DNA from: Isoetes taiwanensis
Lineage: Eukaryota; Streptophyta; Lycopodiopsida; Isoetales; Isoetaceae
Reading direction: 5' to 3'
Assembly (NCBI GenBank): GCA_021234155.1
Contig: JAJEKV010000397.1
Span: 124,001-188,000, forward strand
Length of the DNA: 64,000 bases
This document shows positions 1 through 11,555 of this stretch, piece by piece. Position numbers and translations under genes: made by a program. Within the stretch, counting starts at the first letter, position 1, and each line of letters opens with the position of its first letter. Below the pieces are notes generated by a model. That model searched no databases and was not told where the DNA came from. It was given only the letters and a program-made list of their open reading frames with translations.

Positions 1-2
1 AC

Positions 3-503
3 TACATTCACAATGGGGATAAGGTCATTTATGTTTGTAGAGGTAATGCTGACCTTGAAATTGTTTCCAACAATGGCAAGAGACTTGTGGCACAGAGATT
101 TCAGGAGGGCGAACTTGTCCTTGTTCCAAGAGGCTTCCAACATGTTGAAGTAGCTGGAGATCAAGGATATGAAACTTTGCAGTTATAAATACTCATAGGT
201 ACACATACATCACCCATAAGTTTTTCTTTGTCAAATTCAGGCTAGAGTTGTTTTGTCAATGTGATGCTCAAGTTATGATGTGGTTAATTTATTGCTGAAC
301 AATTTCAGGCCTCGCAATTCTTATTTGGCTGAGGGAATGGGCTTCTGAACCGCCTACCAAGGGCCATAGTGTTCAGTGCATTGGGCTTAAGCAGAGATGA
401 TGCTGACAAATTGCTTAGGCAACGAGAGCAGAATGAGGTTGTGATTTTCCCTGCTGCAAACCAAAAGCAGCAGAGGGAACCAGAGAATATCCTAATGCAT
501 TAG
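3..503 (+). pseudogene. 11S seed-globulin (cupin) 3' part, copy 1, broken
   Basis: Reading frame 3 gives a cupin segment containing VIYVCRGNADLEIVSNNGKR, followed by a VPRGFQHVEV strand; this matches the second barrel half of 11S globulins, where such a strand precedes the C-terminal helices. A GT-AG intron fits at about 199-308. The downstream part encodes SALGLSRDDADKLLRQ, equivalent to the xxAYxISREEAxxL helix of legumins, and stops with TAG at 501-503. A TAA before the donor (about 187-189) and a one-base shift around 328-338 break the frame. The copy is cut by the window edge, so its 5' part may lie outside. Legumins are vacuolar storage proteins of seeds or spores. A decayed fragment is much more likely than a working gene. 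Confidence 0.6.
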
Positions 504-2340
504 AGAAGGTTTAGCTTGTGTGTTTCTTCTAATAAGGCTCGAGAGCATGAGCCTTATGCATATGGTATATCTATAGCTGTACTGTCATGTAGAAGCTCCA
601 GTTCTGAAGCTTCTTATGCTGGTTTAGTTGTCTTTGTACCTGTTTGTATCAGTAATAAAGAGCACATTTTCTTGAACTATGTTTCGAACTTGTTGTTATC
701 TTTGCATTGGTTTTGGCTTATTGTTGTTAAAATACTTTGGTATGGTCAGAATCCTGTACATGGTCGTTAAGACAAAGAGGAACTTCTCGAAGCATGTCAT
801 TGGTGCTGTTCTAATAATTAGTTAGTTGTAGCACAAGAACATGCCTTTAGCTAAAATTTTATGGTCGTTTAAGACAAAGAGGAACTTCTCGAAACATGTC
901 ATTGATGTTGTTCTAATAAGTTGTAGCACAAGAACATGCCCTTAGCTAACATTTTATGAATGTAGTTCCTCTATGGTGTATCACAACAAAAATATATGGT
1001 GTATCAAGAGGATTGTCATTGGTGCTGTGAATGTAGTTTCTCTATGGTGTATCATAACAAAAATATACGGTGTATCACAACAACAAAAAATATACTTACA
1101 TATCTCCCAAAGCATGGTGGTGCTTTCCTAATAAAACATGCTTTTAGCTAAAGTATGTGTAATTCAACATGCAATAGTCACAAAATGGGTTGCATACCAA
1201 AAGGACGCACTGGACAGATGTCACTGTCCCCTTCCATCTTGCAGGGCACTTTGCCGGGCCTCCATCTTCCTACCGCTTATACTGCGTCCATGCATGAAAA
1301 ATGGTTGTCTACTTTGCGTCCATGCATGAAAAATGGTTGTCTACTCTTTCAAATAGGGTAGGGCTATTCCTTTTCGTGCACTTGGACATTGGACAATTCA
1401 CAATAGTAGGGCCGACATATCTGAACAAATTAGCTACGATTGGATTCTTGTACAATTCGCCATCCAATGGTAAAGTCCATTTCGATCTTGGGTATTCGCA
1501 TAGAGTAGGGCTAGAAATAGGAGTACCCAAAGGGACCTGACATTAGGGCTAGAAATAGGAGTACCCAAAGGGACCTGACATTGTCATAGTTATTAGAACT
1601 GATGGTTCTACTTTGTATGCATTACACATGCCTCTTTATGCTATTTCAATGCATACTAAATGCAAAATAGAGACGTACTCTTTCGAATCATGGTGCCATG
1701 GTACCCCCAGTAATATATTTTCCACCTTCTTATCCTCTTTTAAATCTCCTAGACCATCGAAACGGAACCTTCCTTTCACATATCCATTTCACGTGTCACC
1801 CAAGCATAGGATCCCACTGGAAACCTTTGAAAAACAAACCAATGGTTCCAAAAAATCCACCCTACCCTTTATACCGTTTTTTGGCCCTTTTTTGTTTGAA
1901 TGGCCCGTCTTTTTTTTGGGTTGTGGAATAGTTGTAAATATAACGGATTGAAATTTAGAAGGCAACTTGTATAACTTGAAAATATAGGAAGAGCTGAAAA
2001 TTAATAAGAATAGCATCTACAAAAATACGACAAAGGTAACGATAATGTATATTGTGCTTAAAGGTTGGTGGTTGTAGAGAAGAATAAATATTAATATTAG
2101 ATTAAGTGTTACCTTCATTTTTTTTCTTGTGCCTTTGCCGTAATTTTGTAGCTAAAATTTCATTAACTTTTACAAAATGTAGTTCCTCTATCAAAGAGGA
2201 ACTTCTCGAAGCATGTCATTGGTGATGTTCTAATAATTTTCTATTCCTCTCTCTGGAAATCCAATACGTGACTATTGGTCCTTCTTAGGTTGCAAGAAAC
2301 TGGACTATTAGTCTATGTCCTAAATTTTTTATATCGAACT
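504..2340. other. Non-coding spacer with short exact duplications
   Basis: No convincing gene. It holds the former 3' flank of globulin copy 1 and then two small exact tandem duplications: 30 bp at 1284-1313 and 1316-1345, and 38 bp at 1507-1544 and 1545-1582. The open frames here look like chance readings of repeats. Confidence 0.6.
763..958 (+). repeat. Tandem repeat, unit about 97 bp, two units
   Basis: Two adjacent units begin with GGTCGTTAAGACAAAGAGG / GGTCGTTTAAGACAAAGAGG and run through AACTTCTCGAAGCATGTCATTG to the TTTTATG near 861 and 958. Decayed further copies appear around 2190-2240, 2955-3030 and 3060-3160 in the flank of the second globulin copy, so the unit was carried along in that duplication. 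Confidence 0.8.
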
Positions 2341-2359
2341 GTCTTCAAGGTCTAAGATC

Positions 2360-2790
2360 TCTTATTTGGAAGCCTTGATACTTGATAGTAGAGACCTTAA
2401 CATTGTTTTCAATAATGGCAAGAGAGTTGTGGCACAGAGAATCCAGAAAGGCGAACCTGTCCTTGTTCCAAGAGGCTTCCAACATGTTGAAGTAGTTGCA
2501 GATCAAGGATTTGTAATTTTTGCATTCATAAATACTCATAGGTACACATACATCACCTATACTCTGTTTAAATTTTTGTTTGCCAAATTCAACCTAGAGT
2601 TTTTTCGTCAACGTGATGCTCAAGTTATGTGGTTAATTTATTGCTGAACAATTTCAGGCCTCGTGATTCTTTATTGACTGGGAGGAATGTGCTTCTGAAC
2701 CGCATAACAAGGGCCATGGTGTCTAGTGCATTGGGCTTAAGCAGAGATGATGCTGACAAATTGCTTAGACAACAAGAGCAGGATGGAGCT
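2360..2790 (+). pseudogene. 11S seed-globulin (cupin) 3' part, copy 2, broken
   Basis: This is a second copy of the globulin end seen at the left edge. It encodes LNIVFNNGKRVVAQRIQKGE and VPRGFQHVEVVADQGF, then a donor after FINTHR (exon end 2541), an intron of about 116 nt (2542-2657) and an exon with SLLTGRNVLLNRITRAM followed by the SALGLSRDDADKLLRQ helix. The upstream half of the cupin strand (the VIYVCRG part) is replaced by unrelated sequence. After the helix the copy jumps directly into the equivalent of the 3' untranslated region of copy 1, so roughly 170 bp including the original stop is deleted. The shared intron position shows a genomic duplication, not a retrocopy. Confidence 0.55.
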
Positions 2791-3239
2791 TCTTATGCTG
2801 GTTTAATTGTCTTTGTACCTATTTGTATCAATAATAAAGAGCATATTTCCTTGAAGTATACTTGGATTTGTTGTTCTCCTTCCATTGGTTTTGGCTCATT
2901 GTGTTGTTAAACACTTTGGTATGGTCTGAATCCTGCACATGGTCGTTAATGCATAGGGTCATCAAGACAGAAAGGAACTTCCCGAAGCAAGTCATTGGTG
3001 CATTTTTAACAATTAGTTAGTAGTAGCACAAGAACATATTTTTTATGGTCTAAATCCTGCATATGGTCGTTAATGCGTATGGTCCTTAAGACAAAGAGAA
3101 ACTTCCAAAAGCAAGTCGTTGGTGCTTTTCTAACATGCTTTTAGCTAAAGTTTTATGAATGTAGTTCTTCTATGGTGTATGACAACAAAAATATATCGTG
3201 TATCACAACAACAAAAAAGTACTTACATAGCTTCCAAAG

Positions 3240-3430
3240 CATGTGCTAGTTACCTAGCATGAGGTAACATTCACGAGGTGGCACGAGTTACCTAGCTGTG
3301 CTAGTTACCTTCCAAAGCATAACTTCCAAAGCACGTGTAGTTACCTAGCACGAGGTAGCACGAGTTACCTAGCACGAGGTACGTTACATTCAAGAATGTG
3401 CTAGTTACCTAGCACGAGGTGGATGTCTTT
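3240..3430 (+). repeat. Degenerate short-unit array (GTTACCTAGCACGAGGTA)
   Basis: The phrase GTTACCTAGCACGAGGTA and variants of it (CTAGTTACCTAGCATGAGG, CACGAGTTACCTAGC) recur six or more times within 190 bp, with irregular spacing and some inverted wording (GTGCTAG / CTAGCAC). No reading frame spans it. Confidence 0.7.
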
Positions 3431-3854
3431 GTCTCCTCCACTCGCCTTTTACCTACAACCTAGAGGTTTCACATGTGCATCAAAGATGGTCGGGATGGGT
3501 AGCAGTCCATTATGAGGTGAAGGTGCTCGAGAAAGGAAGAAACCTTCAAGAAAAGAAGAACGATGTTGTCCTCCTTAATCTTTCTCCTCCTGGTTGCTTA
3601 CCAGGCTTATATTAACTGCAGTACAAGGTATGCCTCAATTCTAGCAAATCCACATGTCTGACATGTCATGCAAAATTCGAAATGGCAAATACACTGCCAT
3701 TGAATCTCTTATTTCCAATCGTATAGCTAGGGAAATTAAAAACCCTTCTGAAATTTGCATTCATCTTCAGAACTCACTAATAATACTTTGTGGCATGTAT
3801 GGCCCTTCCTTTTCTTGCTTTTGGGTATGCATGTCCTTGCTTCTCTCTTTCCTT

Positions 3855-4213
3855 AACGAGCTATAGAACGCCAAAACAGAGTACAGATGTCTAGCATTTC
3901 TGTTACGCAAAAAATGCAAAGCATATGTCAAAATATGGGCATAGGCTCCTTATTATCTGCCTCCTGTTGTTAAAGCCTATTCGCCACTTTTAAGCTTCTC
4001 AAATTGGCCCCCAATTTGAAACCAAGGCCCATTTCCTGTAAATAATATGTTTGAGTAGTGTCTTTATCAAGTCCCTCTGAACAAGCTTTCAACGAGCTAA
4101 AGAATGCCAAAACAGAGTACAAATGTCTAGCATTTCTGTTACGCAAAAAATGCAAAGCATATGTCAAAATTATGGGCATAGGCTTCTTATTATCTGCCTC
4201 TTGTTGTTAAAGC
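3855..4213 (+). repeat. Direct repeat pair, about 122 bp each
   Basis: Positions 3855-3976 and 4091-4213 are near-identical, from AACGAGCTATAGAACGCC to TGTTGTTAAAGC, separated by 114 bp. Differences are scattered substitutions, so this is an old local duplication. No coding content is recognised. Confidence 0.8.
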
Positions 4214-4329
4214 ATAGCAGAATAGATCATGAAGGTATACCTAGAGTTTCTCATTTTTTGAAACTACATCCTTAGCAAATTGTATCTCTTGGACATATTG
4301 CACAACATTGCTTTTTTCTTCGGCCCAGG

Positions 4330-5815
4330 CATTCCACCATTAATCATATCTTCACTCTGCGCACATTGATTGAGGATAGGGAATCACCGACAAAACTCAG
4401 ATCTTCTTTGTTTTCGTGGATTTCGCAAAAGCTTTTGACACAATGCCCCGAGACAGGTAATGGGACAGACTGCGGCAACTGGGGACCACCCTTCACTTGC
4501 AGAATGCAGTCTATAGGCTATATGAGGTATGCTCAGGTCGTATCACATCGTTAGGACAGCCGGTAATCAGTAGCATTGGAGTGCGTCAGGGTTGCCCCTA
4601 TACTCTTTGGCCTATACATTGACCAGGTGGAAGATTGGCTCTCTGAGCATGGAGGTGCGGGCACCCATCTCATGCATCACACAATCCAGCAACTCATATA
4701 TCGCAACGATGTCAACCTCTGGCCTATACTCCGAGGACATGCAACGCCACCGGATGCTCTTGACACTTTCTGCCGATTCACTGGCATGAGAGTTAACTTG
4801 GCCAAAACTAGGGTGTGGCTAGTTTCATCATCGCGTCAGCCAAGGGTTCCCTCATTCACTTACCAGGAACAAGATGTAGAGGTGGCCCCGACCTACAAGT
4901 ACTTAGGGATCGAAGTTCTCTCGCTTTCTGACCCATTGGGATCTTTGCCATCATATTGCGGGTCACGGCAGGTTGGAAAGCACTATATGCCATGCAGAAC
5001 AACAGCCACAAAGGCGAGTTGTATGCCCAGGGGTCACCGAGCACACTTGTTTCGGGCCTTGGTGGAGCCGGTCCTTTGCATGGGGAGTGTGTGGGGTTCG
5101 GGTGATATCCCTCAACACACGGAATGACCTCGGAAAGCAGGCGTAAAGCCTTCTTGGCATGAGCCCTTGGGGTAAAGTCACAGTTCCATACCAGATCCTA
5201 CCCGAGAGACGGGTTTTCTACCCCTTCAGCGGCCGCATTGGAACGCCATATCATTTACTTCTAGAAGGTGGTCGCTATGGGTGATACACGTTTGCCCAAC
5301 CTTGCTTTGGCCATGGCGATGGGTTCTTAACGCCTCGAAAGCCTGGCTGGAAGGACAAGCAAGCTCGATGGTTCTCACGCTGGGTGTGTGCAAACAGATG
5401 CATTACATGTAAGGACAAAGAAAGATCACAAGGCCCTTAAACCGTACCTAGATGCTACTTTCCTTCGCATAAAGCTCGGGATGCGGATGCTTTCGGCTTG
5501 CGTTAAGGCGGCACACTATCGGCAACAAGTCAATCCTAGGCTCACGAGAGGCCCACACCGATGCATTTGTACACCCGATTTGCCCATGAAGAAGCGGACT
5601 TATAGCTTCCATTCGCCGACAGGTGCACATCGCCTCCGCATTGAGGCGGGGCGTTGGGCTCGGGAAGCACGAGAGCAAAGGCTTTGCCAAGTTGTTGCCA
5701 CGAGGTTTTACATTAAGGATGAATGTCATGCCCTCCGGATCGCCGGCGTTTGCCCATATCCGAAACGGTATGTTCGGTTACTAGTGCCCGCCAACCGTTG
5801 CATGAGTTATTGAAT
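4330..5815 (+). pseudogene. Non-LTR retrotransposon reverse transcriptase fragment, plus strand
   Basis: Split over several frames, the plus strand encodes a LINE reverse transcriptase. Near 4410-4450 a frame reads VDFAKAFDTMPRD-like sequence (motif A with the catalytic Asp). Near 4576-4630 there is GVRQGCP followed by LFGLYIDQVEDWLSEHGG (motif B region). The YADD box is lost: the position is occupied by QLIYRNDVNLW near 4700. It continues with a thumb-like KYLGIE segment at 4900-4920, LFRALVEPVLCMGSVWGSG at about 5050-5100, and a C-terminal HRLRIEAGRWAREAREQRLC zinc-knuckle-like segment at 5630-5690. Frequent frameshifts and the missing catalytic box show it is dead. The element is 5' truncated; no poly(A) tail or target-site duplication was found. 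Confidence 0.75.
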
Positions 5816-7180
5816 ACTGGCGTCGGTGGGTTTGTTGGGGTCATACCTCCCGGGAGGTTATGGATGCACGTCTGAGATGCCAAAGATATTTTTTTAATGG
5901 GAGGATTTTAAGAACCTAACTATTTACAAATGAAAGACTAAAACTATGAATACCACATTATCTTGCACTGGTCCCGATCCTAGAGTATAAGCATTTAAAA
6001 TAATAGAACCCAAATGATAACCTATGGAAGATAATCTTTGGTAAAGTTAAATAAAAATATGAATCGAGCATCAATGTGAACATTTCGACAAAGAAGTCGA
6101 CCTCAACTCGCCTATAGATAACGAAAGAGGTCAATTTAGTTTATGTGAACTCGCGGGCAATGACCGTTATCGCAAATAATTGACCGCCCATGCATGTGTT
6201 TCCAGCGGCATTGATCCATGGCAACAAAAGCATCCGACTTCTACCTGTTCATTACATCAAAGATGAGCTTTTTACGTACATAATAATACAAATGAAATTC
6301 GGTTTATATTTGACCAATCACAAAATTTAACCTCTACATTTATGAAATTATGGCGTAAACAGTAAACTCTTAACCTCTACATTTAACAACTTACTACTTC
6401 ATCAGAACTAAATATTTAACAAAAGGAAAGATGAAAGGGAAGCTTTTAAACCATGTTCATGGAATATAGTGGGAAGCTATATCAAAGCACAACTTTGTTG
6501 AAGCTGCATACAACATCATAAACCTAAATACAGTTAACTTGCTTGTAACATTACTCTCTGTTGTTGCTTCCATTGCTTTAACACGTACGTCACCTATTAG
6601 AAAATACAGACCTTCATTTTTCTAACAGAGAGCAAAGAAAGTGCCATTGTCATTGCCCCCTTGACTAAAGCATGAGCCTTTAACTGGATTTGCGTGACCT
6701 TGACTTTACCAAAGGTACGGAGGCCGAGTACAAGAATAATCCACCAAAATTAATCATGAAATCACCTTGCCTACTATTAAAAGCTGAGTTTACAAGAGAA
6801 AATTATAATAGCATGTTGACTAGTATTATAGCAGGAGTTATTGTTACGGACATGAATTGTGGAAAGAAGTAAAAGATTTGGAATAGGCATAGAATGTTTC
6901 AGGTATCTAATGCAGATAATCATTGTCTAATCAAGCTCATGACAATTCGATCAGTTTGTTTTTCATTAGGATAAAAGGCTCATTTCAAACTTAGCCAAAC
7001 AATTAACTACCTGATGGGCATTTGGAGAGAGAAACATTTTCATCATGTCGAGCTTGTATAGGTTCTCATCTACGATCAGACTTTCAATATCTTCCTTAGT
7101 CAACTACTTACTGTAACTAAATATTTAACTACTTATATTTAACAAAAGGAAAGATAAAGGATTCTCTACTTACCACTATA
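5816..7180. other. No recognisable feature
   Basis: AT-rich sequence with only short chance open frames on both strands. I saw no splice-bounded exon, repeat array or RNA gene. The phrase ATATTTAACAAAAGGAAAGAT occurs twice (near 6411 and 7136), suggesting an old duplication. Confidence 0.5.
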
Positions 7181-7181
7181 T

Positions 7182-7409
7182 TTAAGCTTGCCATCCTGTA
7201 GATTGAACCTCTCCTATTTGTGAAGTTTTATCTTGACCACGTCTATTACATAAAGAATTCCAAGCAGCCAGTGCCCTCTCATATGGAAATTCTTCGATAG
7301 TATACTCGCTTGCATATGCTCGAAGGCACAAATCTAGATTTTTGGTGAGTTTGTTCTGCACCTTATTTTTAAGGACTCCCACGAGATCAAAAGTCATCTG
7401 TAGAACCAA
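7182..7409 (-). pseudogene. hAT-type transposase C-terminal dimerisation (hATC) fragment
   Basis: On the minus strand this frame contains LKNKVQNKLTKNLDLCLRAY followed by SEYTIEEFPYERALAAW. The pattern KNKxRNxLxxxLDLxxRxYAxxxFTxExFPYxxAxxxW is the C-terminal hAT dimerisation region of a plant transposase-like family. The upstream ERxFSxLNF part is degraded to TFDLVGVLKNK. It is the last of three same-strand, same-order fragments (with 9218-9436 and 9532-10020). It is far too short to function and has no start or partner frame. Confidence 0.6.
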
Positions 7410-9217
7410 GTATCATAGTTTGATAAAAATCCGCAAGCTTGAAATACGCAGGCATGTGCTCTCATAGCACTTGAATATACCCAATTTTTGTCCAAAACCT
7501 TGTGATTGCACCACATTTAGTTGGCTTCTCCAAGTTCTCAACCTGTGCCCACACAGTGCTGCCAAAAACGTTCCGATTGGGCAAGCAATTCTTCTCCACT
7601 AATAATACCATATATCTCCTCTTCATGCATAATAGTAGTATGTGAAAAACGCTTTATAATAACCTTCATATTTTTCTTGAATTGTAATTGAGCATTTTCA
7701 CATCAACACCATATAGTATTCCGCTTGAAATCTTATAGTATTTTGCAAATCTTGTTATACAGTATAGCAAATTTTGTACTTGCATACCCCACAAACGAGG
7801 AACTTTACGTACGGTATAGATTAAGGAATAAGGGGTGAATATGCCTATCCAAGCGACTCTCATTTGCACGGAGTCACCCCGTGTGAATATGCACCCCAAA
7901 CCAAAGGGGGTTTAAGGGGGGATTTTAATTTAAATGTGTTGGACCCAATGGTTGTGTTAATTAATGTCAATGGTAGTTATGTGTGTTGGTTGTTAATGTC
8001 AATGGTTGTTATGTGTTGGGGATTTAAATTTTATATGTTGGATGTTAATGGTTTATGTTGCAAAAAAATTTTTTGGCCCCTTGAGGGGCCTTAGGACGTC
8101 CAACCCCCCCCGGTGTGACAAAAAAAATTTAGAATTCAAACCCGAGAAAAAAACTAGAATTCATTTGAGGCTTTCATCACTGTAGCTTTTTGAATTTGAT
8201 CACAATAAAACAAATAGAACATAAGTAAAAGTTACCATAAAGATAGAGCAGATTGATCCCATTATTCTGAAAGTCATAAAGTTTGCAACACAAAGAAAAC
8301 CCCCTGTTATTATGCTATATATTGTTACTTCCGCTACAACTATTTCTCTTTCACAATGACACCATTGTTTATCAATCCATATGATTTTGGATCTTTTGCA
8401 TCTCTAGCTTAAAAGGTAATGCATGATTCACCTTATGGTTCGATTAAAGTTCCAAACCTACAATATAAATGCATTCTTGTGGCCCTTTGTTTGACCGATT
8501 CTGGCGTGACATGGAAAAGGGCGTGGAATAATCCGCCTGTTGTGTGCATAAGAATCCGTTTGTTGATTGAAGCTAAAGGCTGGCTGCTATGAACAATCCG
8601 ACAGCCAAGAATATCCAAGAGTTGGAAGCAAACAGAGGACCTAAACTCTAAACTCTTTTTGAATCACGCAACAAATCTTAGGAAGGAAACAAAAGGGGTT
8701 TTGCAAAGACTACATTGTAGAATCGAGGAAACCAATACCTTGTAAAAAAAAAACATTATGCTAATCGAAGAAACATTAAAAAACAAATATCTTTGTAAGT
8801 GTGAGCAAAAAATTCATCTCGTGGTAGTAAAATCCACTCCGGCAATAAGAATCCAAGAGGGCAAGTAATGCATATGCACACATGCACATGCACACATGCA
8901 CATGCACTTGCACTCGCACTTGCACATGCACAATACACATGCACATGCATATACATGCACATGCACATGAACATGCACATGCACACACATGCACATGCAT
9001 GTACACATGCACATGCATACACATGCGCAGTGTTCATGCACAAGCACATGCAGAGAAAGACAACAACCCTCGGATTGTTCCAACCAACGAAAATCAACGG
9101 CCCATAAAGGGTGCACTCTAGAAATACTATTTAGTACACCTCAACGAACAACGAAATCATAGAAAAACCATGTGAAAAAAGCGTATAAAAATCTAAAAGT
9201 AACCCCCTGTTATTGTG
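7410..9217. other. Insert separating hAT transposase fragments; no gene seen
   Basis: This 1.8-kb stretch lies between the hATC fragment and the middle transposase fragment. It has GT-rich sequence at 7940-8060, a run of ten C at about 8103-8112, and the CACATG-type array listed separately. Part of 7440-7560 may be degraded transposase. No open frame with a recognisable protein was found. Confidence 0.5.
8872..9055 (+). repeat. Microsatellite-like array, CACATG hexamer and variants
   Basis: About 180 bp are built from CACATG/CACACATG/CACTTG words in a purine-pyrimidine alternating pattern. All frames through it are open because of this composition and read His/Met/Thr/Cys-Val repeats on either strand; these are not genes. 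Alternating purine-pyrimidine sequence of this sort can favour Z-DNA, which is a general property and not shown here. Confidence 0.9.
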
Positions 9218-9436
9218 CTACATATTCAATACCTTGTGAATGTAACCAAAAGCCATTGCTCCCAGCAAATCGTCTCGTGAAAAGCGAGAACGAATTTCAG
9301 CTGCTGAGGCTTTTGCAACTTGAGCAAGATTCCCCCTCACCACGTCCATTGTATTATTGAAAGCTTCTCCACTTGTAGGGCTCCTTATTGGAAGACGACC
9401 ACGGACTATAGTTCTTGTCGTATACATCTGCAACAC
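9218..9436 (-). pseudogene. hAT-type transposase, middle fragment
   Basis: The minus strand reads TTRTIVRGRLPIRSPTSGEA then NNTMDVVRGNLAQVAKASAA and EIRSRFSRDDLLGAMAF. This resembles the segment of plant hAT-like transposases that joins the N-terminal catalytic part to the insertion domain (pattern RGxLPIRxPTSGEA...VxxxLxxAAxxxxxEIxxRFxxxxxxxAL). It lies between, and on the same strand as, the 9532-10020 and 7182-7409 fragments, in the right order for one protein. No catalytic residue can be assigned and it is a relic. Confidence 0.55.
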
Positions 9437-9531
9437 AATCTAGTGCTTAGGCACACATCAAAACAGCCCAAAACAGTGAACATACACCTGCTATACTAAT
9501 GTTATACAATCTTCAAAAGCTTAACATTCTT

Positions 9532-10020
9532 TTAATACTTGGTAAATTTATACAAGCTTGTACCATGAAGGAATTTTTTTTTTTTGTTGTATGGCACTGT
9601 AGAAGCGGTTGTGTCCAAACACTCCAAGGCATGGCATGACAACGTCCTTATGTTGCTATATTCTGAGATGTACATGGTTTCTTTTTCTGCCAGCTTTACT
9701 AGCATATGCATTTGCAGGAGCATTAACAACATACCTATATATGAGAAATGCATCAAATCATAGTTACTTTTTACACGATAGATCAATGCCATTAATATCC
9801 AATTCAAATATGCATTGCCTGCTAATGTCAACAAGGTCTCAGTATCTATAAGGAGGGTCAATAGTTCCAAAGCCTTCTCCGTCTCCTCAGTTTTTTTAAC
9901 ACATATCTTATCCATTAGTGCAACTAGTGCTGGATATTCATTGAAGATCCATTCAGCTGAGTAATATAAGGAGATCCAATGCGTGATAACATTCTTTAGC
10001 ATCTTATTATCTTTAGTCAA
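9532..10020 (-). pseudogene. hAT-type transposase, N-terminal side fragment
   Basis: The minus-strand frame includes NVITHWISLYYSAEWIFNEY followed by PALVALMDKI, then EKALELLTLLIDTETLLTLA. hAT-like transposases commonly show a TRWxSxYxxxxxIxxxYxALxxLM segment followed by KAxxLLxxLxDxxTLLxLxxxLPxL. Here the TRW box is changed to THW. The frame ends in an AAAAAAATT-type run near 9570, after which homology stops. With the two downstream minus-strand pieces it outlines one decayed transposase interrupted by later sequence. Confidence 0.6.
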
Positions 10021-10112
10021 ACCTGCAGATATATCCTTGAATAATCTATACCTGCGTCACATGTAGTAAATGAGCTCAATATTGCTGTAATAATAGAAAA
10101 AACTACTGTTGT

Positions 10113-11555
10113 AATAATAGGTGCTTTGTAGAGATTTTGTAAGAGATGCTTTTGTAAGGCTCCAGCTTCTAAGTTTGCAGAGATAAAAAAGATTGTAAGA
10201 GATTTTGTATGGTGTACCGATCAAGGAGGCACTGTGAAGGTGGCGTGGAAGAAATGTATGTTGTTTAAACAACAAGGAGGACTTGGTATATCTTTGGATC
10301 TTTTTTACTGAGGGTAAGGTCTTAGCTTCTAAGCTATTGTTGATTTGTTGAAAGATGATTGTGCATCACCGTGTATGAAGTTACTTAAACAATCAAAAAG
10401 AAGTGTATGGTTTTTCATAAGCGAGGTGTGAGAATTGAGCTCCCTTTGGGCATTGTTATATCCATTGAAAGCTTATTCACATGCCTCTCCAAGATTGAAA
10501 AGCTTGCTTCGGGCCCGGAAGGTAGTCCAAATAGGTGATTACATTTGATTGGGAAGCTTGCCTCCGGGCATCTTCCCCCTTCTCGTGGTTGCCTTTGTAT
10601 ACTCATGGACAACTACACCCGGTTGTAGAATTTATGCATGTGCAATCCCAAGCGAGGTGGAGGAGAGCGGTATTATTTCTATTGAGCAGTGGTATTTTGG
10701 TATTGACATTGCTCCTTGGCAATGGTTCGTGGAGACATATGGGTTGTTGGATAAAGATATCACTATATGGGCTTATGTAGCAAGTGCTCTTCCTCTAATT
10801 AAGAAGGTGGGTAACAAGAGATCTTTGGAACTTTGTTCAAGGTATTAAAAAGGCAAGAATCTAGTAAGTTCATGCTACGCATTGCTTACCTCCTCAAGTA
10901 TTTTATCACCTTCTCGAAAATGGCACTTACGAGACTTTGCCTTCTCAATGGCAATCCATCCGGAACCTTTTTGGTCTAAATATAATCCTCCAAAGGTAAA
11001 TGTTCTACTTTTTGGTGATTCATCGCTCTTTAAGAGTTAATCGGATGGTTCATCGCTTTAAGCGGGGAGTAAGCCCACTTTGCCCAATGTGTGAGCGGTG
11101 CATTGAAACATTGGAGCAATCGTTTATATTTGTGTGCAGAAATGAGTAGTCTTAGGTCCCGGTTGCATTCTTTTTGGAGTATCTTTGGATAGTCAAGCAC
11201 TTTCTTTTGGGTATTTATCCAAATCGACTGGATTTGCTTCTAAAAGGATTGCATTTCACATGGCAAAGTCTTGGCTAATATGGAGTGTACTAAGGCGAAG
11301 GCTTAAGAAAGGTCTTTATGATAAGCGTATTTCTTCTCGGGTGGTGCTTCAAGAAATTAAGAAGAAGTTGTATAATTGCTTTCAGATCTCCAATTGGCTT
11401 TGATCGTATTAAAATTCCAATATGGAGTGATCATCTAAAAGTGATTGATGCTTCAGGGACATTTCTTACTTCTGGAAGTACTTTGTAATATTTTGAGTGT
11501 ATAATATGAAGTAAAACACGTTCTTAAAAAAAATAAAAATAATAGATGCTTTGTA
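10113..11555 (+). mobile_element. 5'-truncated non-LTR retrotransposon with 18-bp target-site duplication
   Basis: The plus strand carries the 3' part of a LINE ORF2. Near 10170-10300 a frame reads FAEIKKIVRDFVWCTDQGG followed by VAWKKCMLFKQQGGLGIS, the typical KxVSWxxxCxPKxEGGLGI region after the RT domain. At about 11035-11150 a zinc-binding segment reads SPLCPMCERCIETLEQSFIF, matching zf-RVT. The frame is shifted and stopped in between (10300-11030). The 3' end is A-rich (11525-11538). It is bounded by AATAATAGGTGCTTTGTA at 10113-10130 and AATAATAGATGCTTTGTA at 11538-11555 (17 of 18 identical), the hallmark of target-primed insertion. Insert length is about 1.4 kb. Confidence 0.8.

Noticed and set aside
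516-770. 84-codon open frame in the globulin 3' flank
   Set aside because: It begins at TTG, lies in a former 3' untranslated region, and is not kept in the second copy.
8756-9121. Several long open frames rich in Cys/Val/His/Met
   Set aside because: They are translations of the CACATG-type repeat, open in every frame because of composition.
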